DNA from: Pelagomonas calceolata
Lineage: Eukaryota > Sar > Pelagophyceae > Pelagomonadales > Pelagomonadaceae
DNA: 64,000 nucleotides
Direction of reading: 5' to 3'
Assembly: GCA_918797485.1 (NCBI GenBank)
Contig: CAKKNE010000004.1
Location: forward strand, 806,001 to 870,000
The position numbers and the translations under genes were made by a program. The notes under the pieces were generated by a model. That model saw only the letters and a program-made list of their open reading frames with translations. It ran no database searches and had not been told where the DNA came from. Shown here piece after piece: positions 43,201-52,236 of this stretch (its first letter is position 1; each line of letters opens with the position of its first letter).

Positions 43201-45542
43201 ATGCCGCTCTGTTCCACGTCCCAGAGGCTCTGGTCCCAGACGTCCTCCACGCACATCACCTTATCAAACTGGAAAGTTTGCTTCGATGAACCAGTGCCCC
43301 ACCATGGGTTAGAAACTGCGATAGTTGGAATGCCGTCGCAGCCGGTAGCGTGGTGCGTGGCGCAAAAAGTGTACCCGGATTCCAGTGAGCCCATTTGGAG
43401 CCATTGGTTGTCGTTGACTTCGAAAGAGCTAGTTGTCGAGAAGCCCCTCACGTACGCGTAGGTGTTGCTGTATGCCATAAAGCCGAGGTAAGTCGTCGTC
43501 CCAAATGCGGAACAATAAGATCTGCTAGACGTAAGGACATCCACGCCGTCGACCGTCCACGCATCCAGGTACACACAATTGTTCCTCGTCGCAAAGACCA
43601 AGCGCCACGTGTGCCACTGCGTTGGGTCTGCCACGTCTGCCGGACCGTACCACGTCTGGTCTGTCGCAGAGTTATCCCACTGATAGTCGCCAAGGCCATA
43701 CCTCCCTCCATCAGAGATCCACCAAAGATCAGGTGTCTCCCGACCCGTCGAGCCCAACGACGAACGAAACGGCTCGAAGAACCAATGCGGCGTTATGCTC
43801 GACTGCTGTCCAGTCACGGGTGTCGTACAGTCGGCCTCGTAGCAACCGCGGGTCTCGAACTCGACGACGAGGGAGCCTTCGTTCCACGTGACGGGAACGT
43901 CGAGCGAGCATGCCCCGAGGGTCTTCACTGAGAGCTCGCCCGCCGTGACGGAGCACCCCGAGGTGCTGCCGATAGCAGAGGCGAGGTTGACCGGAGCCTT
44001 GATAGGTGCTTCAGCATTGCAATCCGAAGAGTAGGGAATCCAAGCGTCGGTCTGGTCGACCGCACCTGTCCGCGAGGGGTCTTCCCCGTTTGGACATAGG
44101 TCGCTGTACGTTGCGAGCGAAAGTCCGAGCGCCGCGCACGTCGCCTTCTGTCCTTCCCACGAGTAGTCCCCCGATGTTATTTGCGTCCAAAGTGTGCGGC
44201 GAGGCTCGCCGCACTTTGTGCATTCGGTGGCGCCTCCCACCGAGTACGTTCCCGCGGGACAGAGCGTGCACTGGCCTTGCCCTGGCTCAACGAACGTACC
44301 GGCGGGACACTGCGTGCACGGCCCATGCGGACCAACGATTCCCGAGGCAAATCGGCGTAGATACGCGTAGGTGCCCCCCCATGTAGCTAGTCCGAGGTAC
44401 GTTGTCTTGCCGAACGCGGAACAATAAGAGCGGGTAAACGTGATGATCTCCGCGCCGTCGACCGTCCACTCGTCCAGGTACACGCAGTTTTCCCTCGCCG
44501 CAAAAACAAAGCGCCACGTGTGCCACTGTGTAGGATCCAGTCCGTTTGGACCGTAGTTGGTCCTGTCTGTCGCAGAGTTATCCCACTGGTAGTCGCCAAG
44601 GCCATCACCATTTGAGAGCCACCAAAGATCGGGCGGCTCGCGACCCGTCGAGCCTAATGCAGTACGGAACGGCTCGAAGAACCAATGCGGCGCAGTGGCC
44701 GACCCGACTGGGTCACATTCCTCATCGAGGCAGCCCTTCGTCTCGAACTCGACGACAAGGGAGCCTTCAAAGTTCCAGGTGATCGGCACGTCGAGCGAAC
44801 ATCCATCATTTCCCGTCAGCAAGAGCTCGCCGTCACCCGTAACGGAGCACTCCGAGCTGCTGCTTTCTATAGCTGCCTCCAAATTGATCTCCGCGCCTCT
44901 AAACGCATCGTCGCCCTGTCCTGCGGCCGAAAACGACCCGGCGTCGCACTGCGTGCACGAACTTGCCCCGACCCCTGAATACGTGCCCGCGGGACAAGTC
45001 GTGCACAAGTCGGCTCCCGCCGCCGCATACGTGCCCGCGGGACAGGACGTGCACGAGCCGGCCGCAGCCCCGGCGTACGTGCCGGCGTCGCACGGCGTGC
45101 ACTCGTCGGCTCCCTCCGCCGAGTACGTGCCAGCGGAGCATGTTTCGCACTCGCAGTGTGTGGCCGCATATTCGCCTGCTGCGCATGTCACCTTATCATT
45201 GAAAGGATTGCAACCCCTGCGTGGTACCGACACGGTTTCTGGCGAAGCGCGAGGGCGAGCTACTGTACACACTGCATCGCGCGTCGTCGTGCCATCGTCA
45301 AGGCGTCGTTGGTCCTTGAGCCCGACGTCGGGCGCGCCACGCATTTTGTTCCTCCACGGCCCGAGCCACCAGCGCCCAGCGGCGCCTTCAGACTCGTCTA
45401 CCTGCCCCGCCGCCGCGAACTCCGCTCCCGCCAGCAGCGCGCCGGCGCGCCAGGCCGGGCTGCCCGCGAGCGCCGAGGCCGAGACGGCGGAAGAGGCCGC
45501 CACCAGCGCGGCGACGGCGAGGGCAGCCCTTGCTCTTTCCAT
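34249..45542 (-). CDS. Giant receptor-like protein B: four repeated ectodomain modules, EF-hand, TM, cytoplasmic RRM-like domain
   Basis: Exons 45542..37063 and 36988..34249, 3739 aa. A signal peptide (MERARAALAVAALVAAS) leads Cys-rich CxxCPAGTY repeats (~120-205). A ~190-residue module follows four times (~214-404, 515-708, 1015-1205, 1255-1448; hallmark DFEGSLVVEFETRGC, PHWFFEPFRSSLGSTGRE, CVYLDAWTVDGVD). Between modules 2 and 3 lie the CECALSRTGTNCEQ EGF-like motif and an EF-hand (DANSDNRLSVDE, ~841). The later ectodomain, the TM helix (~3540, GAVFLLAVAAIGYYMYH) and the RRM-like tail (~3651-3716) align with gene A. The last ~130 residues are nearly identical to A except for a short deletion. 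The start is chosen at the signal peptide; the frame is open for 369 bp further upstream, through the duplicated PA28 tail. Probably a cell-surface recognition protein. Confidence 0.82.
36989..37054 (-). mobile_element. 66-bp introner with perfect 8-bp target duplication in gene B
   Basis: The element lies between two copies of TGCAGAAC (36981-36988 and 37055-37062). The left end CTGTGCGAAGATCAAAC resembles the intact introner terminus CTGTGTGGAAATCA. On the gene strand the intron can start at the GT of the first GTTCTGCA copy and end at CGCACAG, removing 74 nt (36989-37062) and restoring EAFCKKGPY exactly. Gene A has no intron here (TFCKRDG). Confidence 0.85.
41188..41772 (-). repeat. Ectodomain module 4 of gene B, near-identical to module 2
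   Basis: 585 bp that match 43417-43998 with only about eight substitutions and one codon indel (WDFEG versus WNEG). Modules 1 and 3 are clearly more diverged. Points to recent conversion or duplication within the gene. Confidence 0.85.
43417..43998 (-). repeat. Ectodomain module 2 of gene B, near-identical to module 4
   Basis: 582-bp partner of 41188-41772. Identity stops sharply at both ends (after the TTCGAAAGAGC word on one side and GACCGGAGCC on the other), as expected for a duplicated or converted block. Confidence 0.85.
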
Positions 45543-45750
45543 CGTTAAGCCCTTTTCTGATTTGCTCCTCCCAAGGTGCTGGCGCGTGACCGCGCACCGA
45601 GACCTTTCTACTCGCGCACGACCAAGCTCGTCAATGCCTGGAAGGTGCTGCCGTGCTGCCGACAGACCGCGGCCCGGTGCGCGGCTGCCTCCCGCCCGAG
45701 AGCAGCGCAGGCGCTGGCTCAAATTCCGGCAGGCGGCGGGATCGCCGCGC

Positions 45751-46253
45751 CGCGCAAGACCGCTCCGGGGAGGCCCGGACGAGTCCCACGCATCTCTCGG
45801 GAGGGATCTCGCGCGGCGCTCGCGACGGCCGCCGCGCGCGCCACGTAAACGAGAGGGGCAGCGACACCTAGAACATGATCGACATGGCGTTGCCTCGCCC
45901 TCGGGCGCCACGAGCCTGTCCTTGATGAAGTATATTTATATTTTAATGTTGCTTTGCTTAGGGCTACTTAGCACCGTTTGTTCTCGGCGCGGGCGAAGCA
46001 GGTGGATACGAACTGTGACTGTGGCCGATGCACCTTTAGCGACTTCTGGGCGGCTGGGCGTGTGCGTGCGGCCGCTCAGCAGCGGCGAGACGTAGAAACT
46101 GTTAATCTCTTTATACTAGTAGGAGATGCTACACCGGGGGCGGCCCGGGTGCAACGGGAGCTGATGGGGAAGGGGAGTCGCTGTTACGGAACGGCGGCCG
46201 ATACACCGTAGCGATGCACCGGGGGCGAGTCCAGCGAGCTTATAAGGAGGCCA
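45751..46253. repeat. Duplicated flank upstream of gene B
   Basis: Partner of 33766-34248. It holds the gene B promoter side (with 45543-45750), a degraded PA28 tail and the 3' flank of a lost third paralogue. No intact gene. Confidence 0.75.
45868..45930 (-). pseudogene. Duplicated C-terminal fragment of the PA28 gene (copy next to gene B)
   Basis: Matches the PA28 3' end (gacatggcgttgcc, gggcgccacgagc) but has small deletions, so the LVAPKG-type frame is no longer continuous. It lies 325 bp upstream of the gene B start. Confidence 0.7.
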
Positions 46254-46318
46254 TCACACCTCGCCCGTCTTGGGTGGCGGCGGCGGCTGATCGGCGGCGG
46301 CCGAGGGGGGCTTAGCCG
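46254..46318 (-). pseudogene. 3'-end remnant of a third giant paralogue (C)
   Basis: The minus strand reads KPPSAAADQPPPPPKTGEV then a stop, the same last residues as genes A and B. Similarity ends at ~46318, and the sequence passes directly into a copy of the promoter-side flank (gccgcgcaagagc). The body of the gene is absent, so only its two ends remain. Confidence 0.8.
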
Positions 46319-46467
46319 ATCCGGTGCCGCGCAAGAGCACTACGGGGCGACCCCGAGGAATCCCACGCACCCCTCTGTAGACATCGCGCGCCCGGGCGCG
46401 CCGCCGGACCGCGCGCGCCCGGCGCGACGAGCTAGCACGAGCACTTTAGACGAGGACGCGAGGACAC

Positions 46468-47175
46468 CTAGAACATCGACATGGCGTTGCCGCCCTCGCC
46501 CTTGGGCGCGACGAGCTTGCCCTTGTTCTTCTCGAGGCAGTCGCCGACGGCGATGTACGCGTCCCGCACGACCTCCAGCAGGAAGATGAGGGCGAAGCGG
46601 TGCTGGACGTCGAGCTGGGCGACGGCGGCGACGGCGTCGGGGAGGGGCTTGGCGGAGGACGTTTTTGTGGTGGACGACGACGATTTCCCGCTCTTCGCCG
46701 TCGTCTTCGCCTCGGTCCCCTTCTCCTCGTCGGTCGACGACGACGTGGCCTCGGACGTTTCCGTCGTGGTCCTGGCGACGACCTTCTCCAACAAGGCGGC
46801 CCGGTCCTTGTGGTAGGCCGGTAGAGCATCTAATAGTCCCTTGCATTCCTTGCCCGTCTCCTTGACGAGCTTCGCCACCTCGAGCTGGATCGCCACCCCG
46901 AAGTTGTTGCCGTCTTCCACTTTGGGGACGTGCAGCGTGATGAAGCGCTCGATCTTCCGCAAGTCGAGCACGCAGGCCGCGGCCTCGCCTCTCGCGTAGG
47001 TCTGCAGCTCGCAGAGCTCGGCGTTGACCGCGGCCGCCGTCGCGCCCTTGGTGTAGGTCTTCTCGGCGTCCGCCAACGAGGTGGCCTGGAGCGCGCCGAC
47101 ACGGCCGTCCAACGCCATGACCTTGTCCCCTAAACTCGCCTCGAGGGCCTCGACCTCGCGCCTGCGCGGGGTCAT
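46468..47175 (-). CDS. Proteasome activator PA28 (PSME/REG) subunit
   Basis: Single exon, 235 aa, the usual size for the family. The signature VPKVEDGNNFGVAIQLEVAKL aligns with IPRIEDGNNFGVAVQEKV of PA28. The C-terminal helix pair FALIFLLEVVRDAYIAVGDCLEKNKGKL and the exposed end NAMSMF correspond to the residues that dock into the 20S proteasome alpha ring. PA28 forms a heptameric ATP-independent cap that opens the proteasome gate. The homologue-specific insert (~150-185) is Ser/Thr/Lys-rich. An in-frame stop directly precedes the chosen ATG. Its 3' end abuts the giant-gene array, and its last codons were copied twice into that array. Confidence 0.82.
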   Translation of the reverse strand: MTPRRREVEALEASLGDKVMALDGRVGALQATSLADAEKTYTKGATAAAVNAELCELQTYARGEAAACVLDLRKIERFITLHVPKVEDGNNFGVAIQLEVAKLVKETGKECKGLLDALPAYHKDRAALLEKVVARTTTETSEATSSSTDEEKGTEAKTTAKSGKSSSSTTKTSSAKPLPDAVAAVAQLDVQHRFALIFLLEVVRDAYIAVGDCLEKNKGKLVAPKGEGGNAMSMF

Positions 47176-47410
47176 TCATTTGTTATCTGGGTGCGCAGCG
47201 CGACCACCCATCGATTGCGGGCGTCGACGGCGTGGAGGTCACGACTCAGCCGGAAGGCGCCGCGTCTGTGATCTATGCACCGTGGCTTGCGCGGACGCGT
47301 CCTTGAGCTGAGCAAACATCCTTTCAGTCGCGCTGCTTGCGGCTCAAAAACAACTGCTAGCCTAGCTCCAAATGGCGGAAAAAAAAGCCAGGCGGCCGGC
47401 GCCTCGCGCG

Positions 47411-47432
47411 AGCTAGCGTAGTGCGACACTAG
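47411..47432. promoter_or_regulatory. Recurrent intergenic motif, reverse orientation
   Basis: GCTAGCGTAGTGCGACACTAGC, 236 bp upstream of the PA28 start. The two CTAGC ends and the ACACTAG half are conserved. 47433-48229 contains no convincing gene, only low-complexity Arg-rich frames. Confidence 0.45.
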
Positions 47433-48260
47433 CAAGCGCAGTCCAGCCCTCCTAGCTAAAGGAGGGTCCTGCCGCCCCCGGGGAATGGTAGTCGTCGCAA
47501 ATTAAAATCGAAATTCGCACGGGCTTGCAGCTCGGTGCTAAAGGCTGTGCTTCCGTGCGCAGCAGAGGCAGCCCCAACAACTAAATGGCTCCTTCAGTGA
47601 GTCGTTCGGTGGTCTGGCAAGCCTTTTAGCACCTTCCCGCTACTCGCCGCGGTCTGTGGAGCGGCATGTGGCCCAAAACACTATGGATTATGCTAGCGGC
47701 AACCAACACACTAGGCAAACCATTTGTGAGTTTGGTCCGAAGGCCCCTCCTGCGCCAGCGCAGCACCGTGCGCCAGCGACGCGCACACGCCGGCGTGGTA
47801 CACCAAAGCACCAGCTGCCTTGAAATTTACAGCGTCGGGCTGCACTTGCGCAGCACCAGGGGCCTTTTTACCTCCGCTGCGCCAGCACGTCATCAGAGAC
47901 GCTTACCGGTCAGAAGAAGGACACGTCCGGCGACGACACACCGGAGAGGCCCACCGCGAGGCCCGCGGCGCTGGCCCCCTGCCCCCAGAGAGCTTCTGGG
48001 AGGACGCGCCCCTCGATAACAGGAGGCTCGACATAACGCCACGCCCGCGCGCAGGTCGGGTCGTACCTTCGAGGACAGCATCGTGGTCGTCGCGAACAGT
48101 GCGTAAATCAAAAAGAGGAGGCGCCTTCGACGTTTTAGCTTTAGTGGTGATCGAGAGCCGCGCGGGTGCGGCAGCGGCAAAGGCGCTGCTCGGCGAAGCG
48201 TCGCTCCTGGGCGTACACGCGGCGCTCGCTCGGCGCCGCGAGCCGGTGCGTCGAGGGCGT

Positions 48261-49010
48261 GGCGCCGCGCGCCGACGACCTGGGCCAGGCCGCCGTCCGG
48301 CAGCGCCGGCGCCGCCGCGGACCGGCGCTGCGCGTCGCGTCGCTGGCCCTACGCGTCGTGCCGGCGGGCCTGCGCGAGGCGGCGCGTCGTGGGCGTGGCG
48401 CTGGCGCCGCGCGCCGACGACCTGGGCCAGGCCGCCGTCCGGCAGCGCCGGCGCCGCCGCGGACCGGCGCTGCGCGTCGCGTCGCTGGCCCTACGCGTCG
48501 TGCCGGCGGGCCTGCGCGAGGCGGCGCGTCGTGGGCGTGGCGCTGGCGCCGCGCGCCGACGACCTGGGCCAGGCCGCCGTCCGGCAGCGCCGGCGCCGCC
48601 GCGGACCGGCGCTGCGCGTCGCGTCGCTGGCCCTACGCGTCGTGCCGGCGGGCCTGCGCGAGGCGGCGCGTCGTGGGCGTGGCGCTGGCGCCGCGCGCCG
48701 ACGACCTGGGCCAGGCCGCCGTCCGGCAGCGCCCGGCGCCGCCGCGGACCGGCGCTGCGCGTCGCGTCGCTGGCCCTACGCGTCGTGCCGGCGGGCCTGC
48801 GCGAGGCGGCGCGTCGTGGGCGTGGCGCTGGCGCCGCGCGCCGACGGCCTGGGCCAGGCCGCCGTCCGGCAGCGCCGGCGCCGCCGCGGACCGGCGCTGC
48901 GCGTCGCGTCGCTGGCCCTACGCGTCGTGCCGGCGGGCCTGCGTGAGGCGGCGCGTCGTGGGCGTGGCGCTGGCGCCGCGCGCCGACGACCTGGGCCAGG
49001 CCGCCGTCGG
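48261..49010. repeat. 142-bp satellite, about 5.3 copies
   Basis: Copies begin with GGCGCCGCGCGCCGACGAC at 48261, 48403, 48545, 48687, 48830 and 48972: spacing 142, 142, 142, 143, 142. Copies are almost identical; the last is cut at ~49010. Stop-free in several frames on both strands because it is very GC-rich, and the period is not a multiple of three, so I do not call it protein-coding. Confidence 0.9.
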
Positions 49011-49272
49011 GCCGATCGTCTTGAACGCCTACTACAAGTGGACGCGAAGACGAGCGCCACAACGAGGTACTCGTGAGAGGTTTGAGAGGAGGGCGTGTGC
49101 TTCACGTACTACTGATGGACGTTTCGAGAGCTGACGTGTGAGATGGTTCGAGAACGCCCACAAATGCGACCGTCACCGCGCAGGCCTTCGACTGCTCTCT
49201 ACTTCAAGAGCAAGGGGTGCCCTACCAAGACACGCGCTGCGTGCGTGTAGACGGACTGCGGGCCCAAGCAAG

Positions 49273-51984
49273 ATGGGCGTCACGGGTTCGAGAGTCGAAA
49301 CGCCGTCCGAAGAAGTGCTCATGAAGTTAAGCGGCTGCTCGCGCGACCACTTTACACGGACGAACGAAGCTCTGGTCTCCGAGGTGATCTGGACCGAAAC
49401 CAGCCGGGACCCGAGAACACCTCTAGTCGTAACCTTCATCAACCGGCCGCGCCCCTCTGGCAAGGCAGTCCGCAACCGGCCACCACCCCCTGAAGGCACG
49501 CGAAGGACGTGTCCGTGGCCCGCGACACAACCTGTACCTCCGGATTTTTCCGAGCGAGCAGGCGGACGCGAAGGCCTGCGTGCTGTGCTAGCGGGAGAAA
49601 CGCAATTAAATCGTGGCCTCTTGAAAAACATCTCTAAATTCTTGACACATCCGCACATGCCGGCAAAGAAGACCGCGGAGCCCTGGTACGTCGCGATGTA
49701 TCGGAGGCTCTGGGGCTACGAGCGCGCGTCCTTGATTGATCCGGATCATGAAGCTTTACGAGAGAAAGGCAACACCCCGATTATATCAAATCTGCCACCG
49801 GCCGTCAATTCAAAGATACAAGTGCACACGTACAGCGCCGGCGCGTGCGATGACGAGGCGGCTCGCAAGCTCGCGGCGGAGCTCGCGGCGGATCCCGCTG
49901 CGGACGCCTTAAAGGAGGCGTACGCACGCGAGCAGGCCGCGGTGGTAGGGCAGCCCGAGTGGTTCGACGCGGTTGTGCTTGGGTGTACTCGAAACGGCGT
50001 GCTCGAAGACGGTGTGCTGGAAGTCTGCTACGAGAGTGATGGTTCTTTGGACTACATCAAGTGGCCTGACGAGAAAGCAGACATCAAAGTCGTCGAGGCC
50101 GCTGCCGGCCCCGTTGGCCAGGAGTGGTGCGAAGTACCCATGAACTCCGATTATCAACGCGTCGCCGTCGCGTGTGGTAAAGCGTTCGGAGATGTTTTCT
50201 ACCCCCAGCTCGAGCCAGACGAGGCCCATCTCAAACCGATTCGATATGCAAACCTTTCGTACATCCATCGAAAGGGGAATTGGAAAAAAAACTATCCAGT
50301 GGAACTACTCCCGTGGCCGCTGCCCGTCCACAAAAATTCCGGAGGTAGAAGCCTGATCCAGCCCGTCGACTGCAGTGCAGTATTCAATGTTCAAAAAAGA
50401 GGGCCACGCCATCGACGCGACGTTGTCCGTAACCTGAGTCACTGGTTGATGTCCACACAGTTCGATCCATTTGCGTGGCGGCCCGATGGCGTGCGCACGC
50501 CGGGATGTTCGCTGCACACATATCTCGACATGTGCACGATACCGTTATTGGGGGCGGGCGTGCTAGAGGAGACCAACTGGAACACGGCCTTCGGCTCAAA
50601 GCCCGATGAGACGCATGAGTACGAGGGTCCCCGCCACTCGCGAAGCTTCGTCGTGCACGGTGAGATCTGGGATCGGCTGCTCGACGATCCTTCTATAGAT
50701 GAGCGCGTCCGCAAGTGCTTCAAGGCGCTCCCCGAAGGACCGCCCAAGGAACTCGTCCGCATTGCGCTCACGCTCCGCTCCGGGACCGCCGAGAGCGTCG
50801 GCTGGTGCGTGTGCATCACTGGTTTTAAGTTTGCGCAATTCCTCGCGATCGAACATTATGGCATCGACGTTATGGATCTGCGTGACGCGCTCTTCTGGCT
50901 CAATCGTACGTTTGGCAGCACCGAGGTCACGTGCGGCGAGCAGGGCTTTGTGAGCATTGCGCTGGAATGGTACGCCTTCCAGTCGCGGCGCGTGTCGACG
51001 AAGAAGCTCTACCTGGACAGTGAGTGCCGGCGCCGCCCGCTCTACCTGGCGATGTCTCGAGATGTCGAAAGCGGCACGCTGCTGTACGAGAAGCTGCCCG
51101 ACGGCACAGTGCGCTGCTACAGGAGCAGTTCAGGCTTCCAGGCATCTAAGTACGGCTACCGCTTTGACGAATGGGTCGTCATGCCGGTGCCGTCCTGGGT
51201 CACGGAGCCTAACATCGGCATCGCTTGCCCGCTCCACCCGCCCGAGTGCCACTTGGCCGAGCGCCTCGAGCGCTTCGGCCTAGAGCGCTGCATCTCTGTA
51301 TGGCCTGGAGATAAGTGTATACATGTCTTCGAGAAGCTCCGCAAGCGCATGGGCGCTAGGGCTTACGAGAAGTCCAAAACCTTCTTCGTCGTCGTCCGGC
51401 ACATCATCAGCGGCCTTACCGGCCGGCGCGGTGTTGTCATTTTCAATAGAGAAAAAGTCGTGTTCGCATCACTGAGTGGGCCCCGTGACCTGTACGCATT
51501 CAATTATCCGCTGCACCTCATTGACAAGCCGTGCTTGAACCGCGTCCGGTTGGCTGCCGACGGAACGCCGCACTGGCGCTACGACCGCGCTGTTACTGGC
51601 TACCAGTCGGTCGTGTATCCGTTTGCCGACTGGATGTTTTCCCGTGGCGTTCAAGCTAAGCATTGGCTAGCCCCTTCCAACTACACGGCGCACCTGCGCC
51701 TGTTGCGCGTCGCGCTCGACGCAACCAATGCTACCATCCCGCCCGCGTTCCCAGAAGCCGGCGATTATCTCAAAGCGGAGCGATTAGCGGGGCGATTGAC
51801 GAATCAGGCCTTTGATTATTGCACCTTCCATAATGCCTACAGAGAAATGAAGAAGCACCAGCCCCTAATTCAATTGAATGGTGGCGCGAGCGCGCTCTGC
51901 CTGGGAGCCCCGACGCCGCGGGAACTGGCCGAAGGCGCCGTGATCGAACTGGCGGAGGGCCCAGCCTTCGCGGCGGCCCTGTGA
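49273..51984 (+). CDS. Unrecognised 903-aa protein with myristoylation-like N-terminus
   Basis: The frame is open from 49138, but the ATG at 49273 gives MGVTGSRVET, which fits an N-myristoylation signal (Gly2, Ser6), so I chose it. The protein is globular with even composition and many aromatic residues (EPWYVAMYRRLWGYERASLID, WCVCITGFKFAQFLAIEHYG, YRFDEWVVMPVPSWVTEPN, FNYPLHLIDKPCLNRVRL). I recognise no domain, signal peptide or membrane segment. Residues 370-396 are an in-frame introner-like insert, so the mature protein may be 27 residues shorter. Downstream of the 142-bp satellite; no operon-like partner. Confidence 0.65.
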   Translation: MGVTGSRVETPSEEVLMKLSGCSRDHFTRTNEALVSEVIWTETSRDPRTPLVVTFINRPRPSGKAVRNRPPPPEGTRRTCPWPATQPVPPDFSERAGGREGLRAVLAGETQLNRGLLKNISKFLTHPHMPAKKTAEPWYVAMYRRLWGYERASLIDPDHEALREKGNTPIISNLPPAVNSKIQVHTYSAGACDDEAARKLAAELAADPAADALKEAYAREQAAVVGQPEWFDAVVLGCTRNGVLEDGVLEVCYESDGSLDYIKWPDEKADIKVVEAAAGPVGQEWCEVPMNSDYQRVAVACGKAFGDVFYPQLEPDEAHLKPIRYANLSYIHRKGNWKKNYPVELLPWPLPVHKNSGGRSLIQPVDCSAVFNVQKRGPRHRRDVVRNLSHWLMSTQFDPFAWRPDGVRTPGCSLHTYLDMCTIPLLGAGVLEETNWNTAFGSKPDETHEYEGPRHSRSFVVHGEIWDRLLDDPSIDERVRKCFKALPEGPPKELVRIALTLRSGTAESVGWCVCITGFKFAQFLAIEHYGIDVMDLRDALFWLNRTFGSTEVTCGEQGFVSIALEWYAFQSRRVSTKKLYLDSECRRRPLYLAMSRDVESGTLLYEKLPDGTVRCYRSSSGFQASKYGYRFDEWVVMPVPSWVTEPNIGIACPLHPPECHLAERLERFGLERCISVWPGDKCIHVFEKLRKRMGARAYEKSKTFFVVVRHIISGLTGRRGVVIFNREKVVFASLSGPRDLYAFNYPLHLIDKPCLNRVRLAADGTPHWRYDRAVTGYQSVVYPFADWMFSRGVQAKHWLAPSNYTAHLRLLRVALDATNATIPPAFPEAGDYLKAERLAGRLTNQAFDYCTFHNAYREMKKHQPLIQLNGGASALCLGAPTPRELAEGAVIELAEGPAFAAAL
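50380..50460 (+). mobile_element. In-frame, stop-free introner-like insert
   Basis: 81 nt, GTATTCAATG ... GTCCACACAG, with the introner core word CCACGCCATCGACGCGACG. The 3' part (CACTGGTTGATGTCCACACAG minus its first base) matches the intact introner end CTGGTTGATTTCCACACAG. The length is 27 codons without a stop, so both splicing and retention keep the reading frame. Confidence 0.65.
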
Positions 51985-52130
51985 CAGAGACGGAGCTGCG
52001 TCGGGTCATGGCGCGGCGTGGCGTCGGCCCGCCCGACGACCTCGAGGAGCTTCGACGAATTAGTAGCTTAACTAAGCTCGTTTATTTGTATTATGACTAC
52101 TAGGGATGCGCGCCGCGGATAGCGTGCTTA

Positions 52131-52236
52131 AAGACACTAGCAAACGCCGCTCTTGGTTTTGGCAAGCTTAGGGGAGCTTTTTGCAAGCTCACTCTAGCTC
52201 TGCCGCCGCGTTTGCTAGTGTCTTGCTACCGCTAGC
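52131..52236. promoter_or_regulatory. Inverted pair of the recurrent intergenic motif
   Basis: AAGACACTAGCAAACG at 52131-52146 and its perfect reverse complement CGTTTGCTAGTGTCTT at 52209-52224, 62 bp apart. The second continues to a full motif ending GCTAGC at 52236. Located 402 bp upstream of PCIF1. The rest of 51985-52637 has no gene I can support. Confidence 0.6.

Noticed and set aside
44925-45185. Repeated Cys motifs considered as a DNA-level repeat element
   Set aside because: These are GCC2/GCC3-type protein repeats within gene B, with diverged codons and conserved cysteines; protein-level repetition only.
45543-45911. N-terminal extension of giant protein B upstream of MERARAAL
   Set aside because: The open frame there runs through the duplicated PA28 tail and flank, is Arg/Pro-rich and would bury the signal peptide.
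47820-49076. 418-codon open frame over the satellite
   Set aside because: Open only because the 142-bp repeat is GC-rich; the repeat period shifts frame each copy and the opposite strand is open too.
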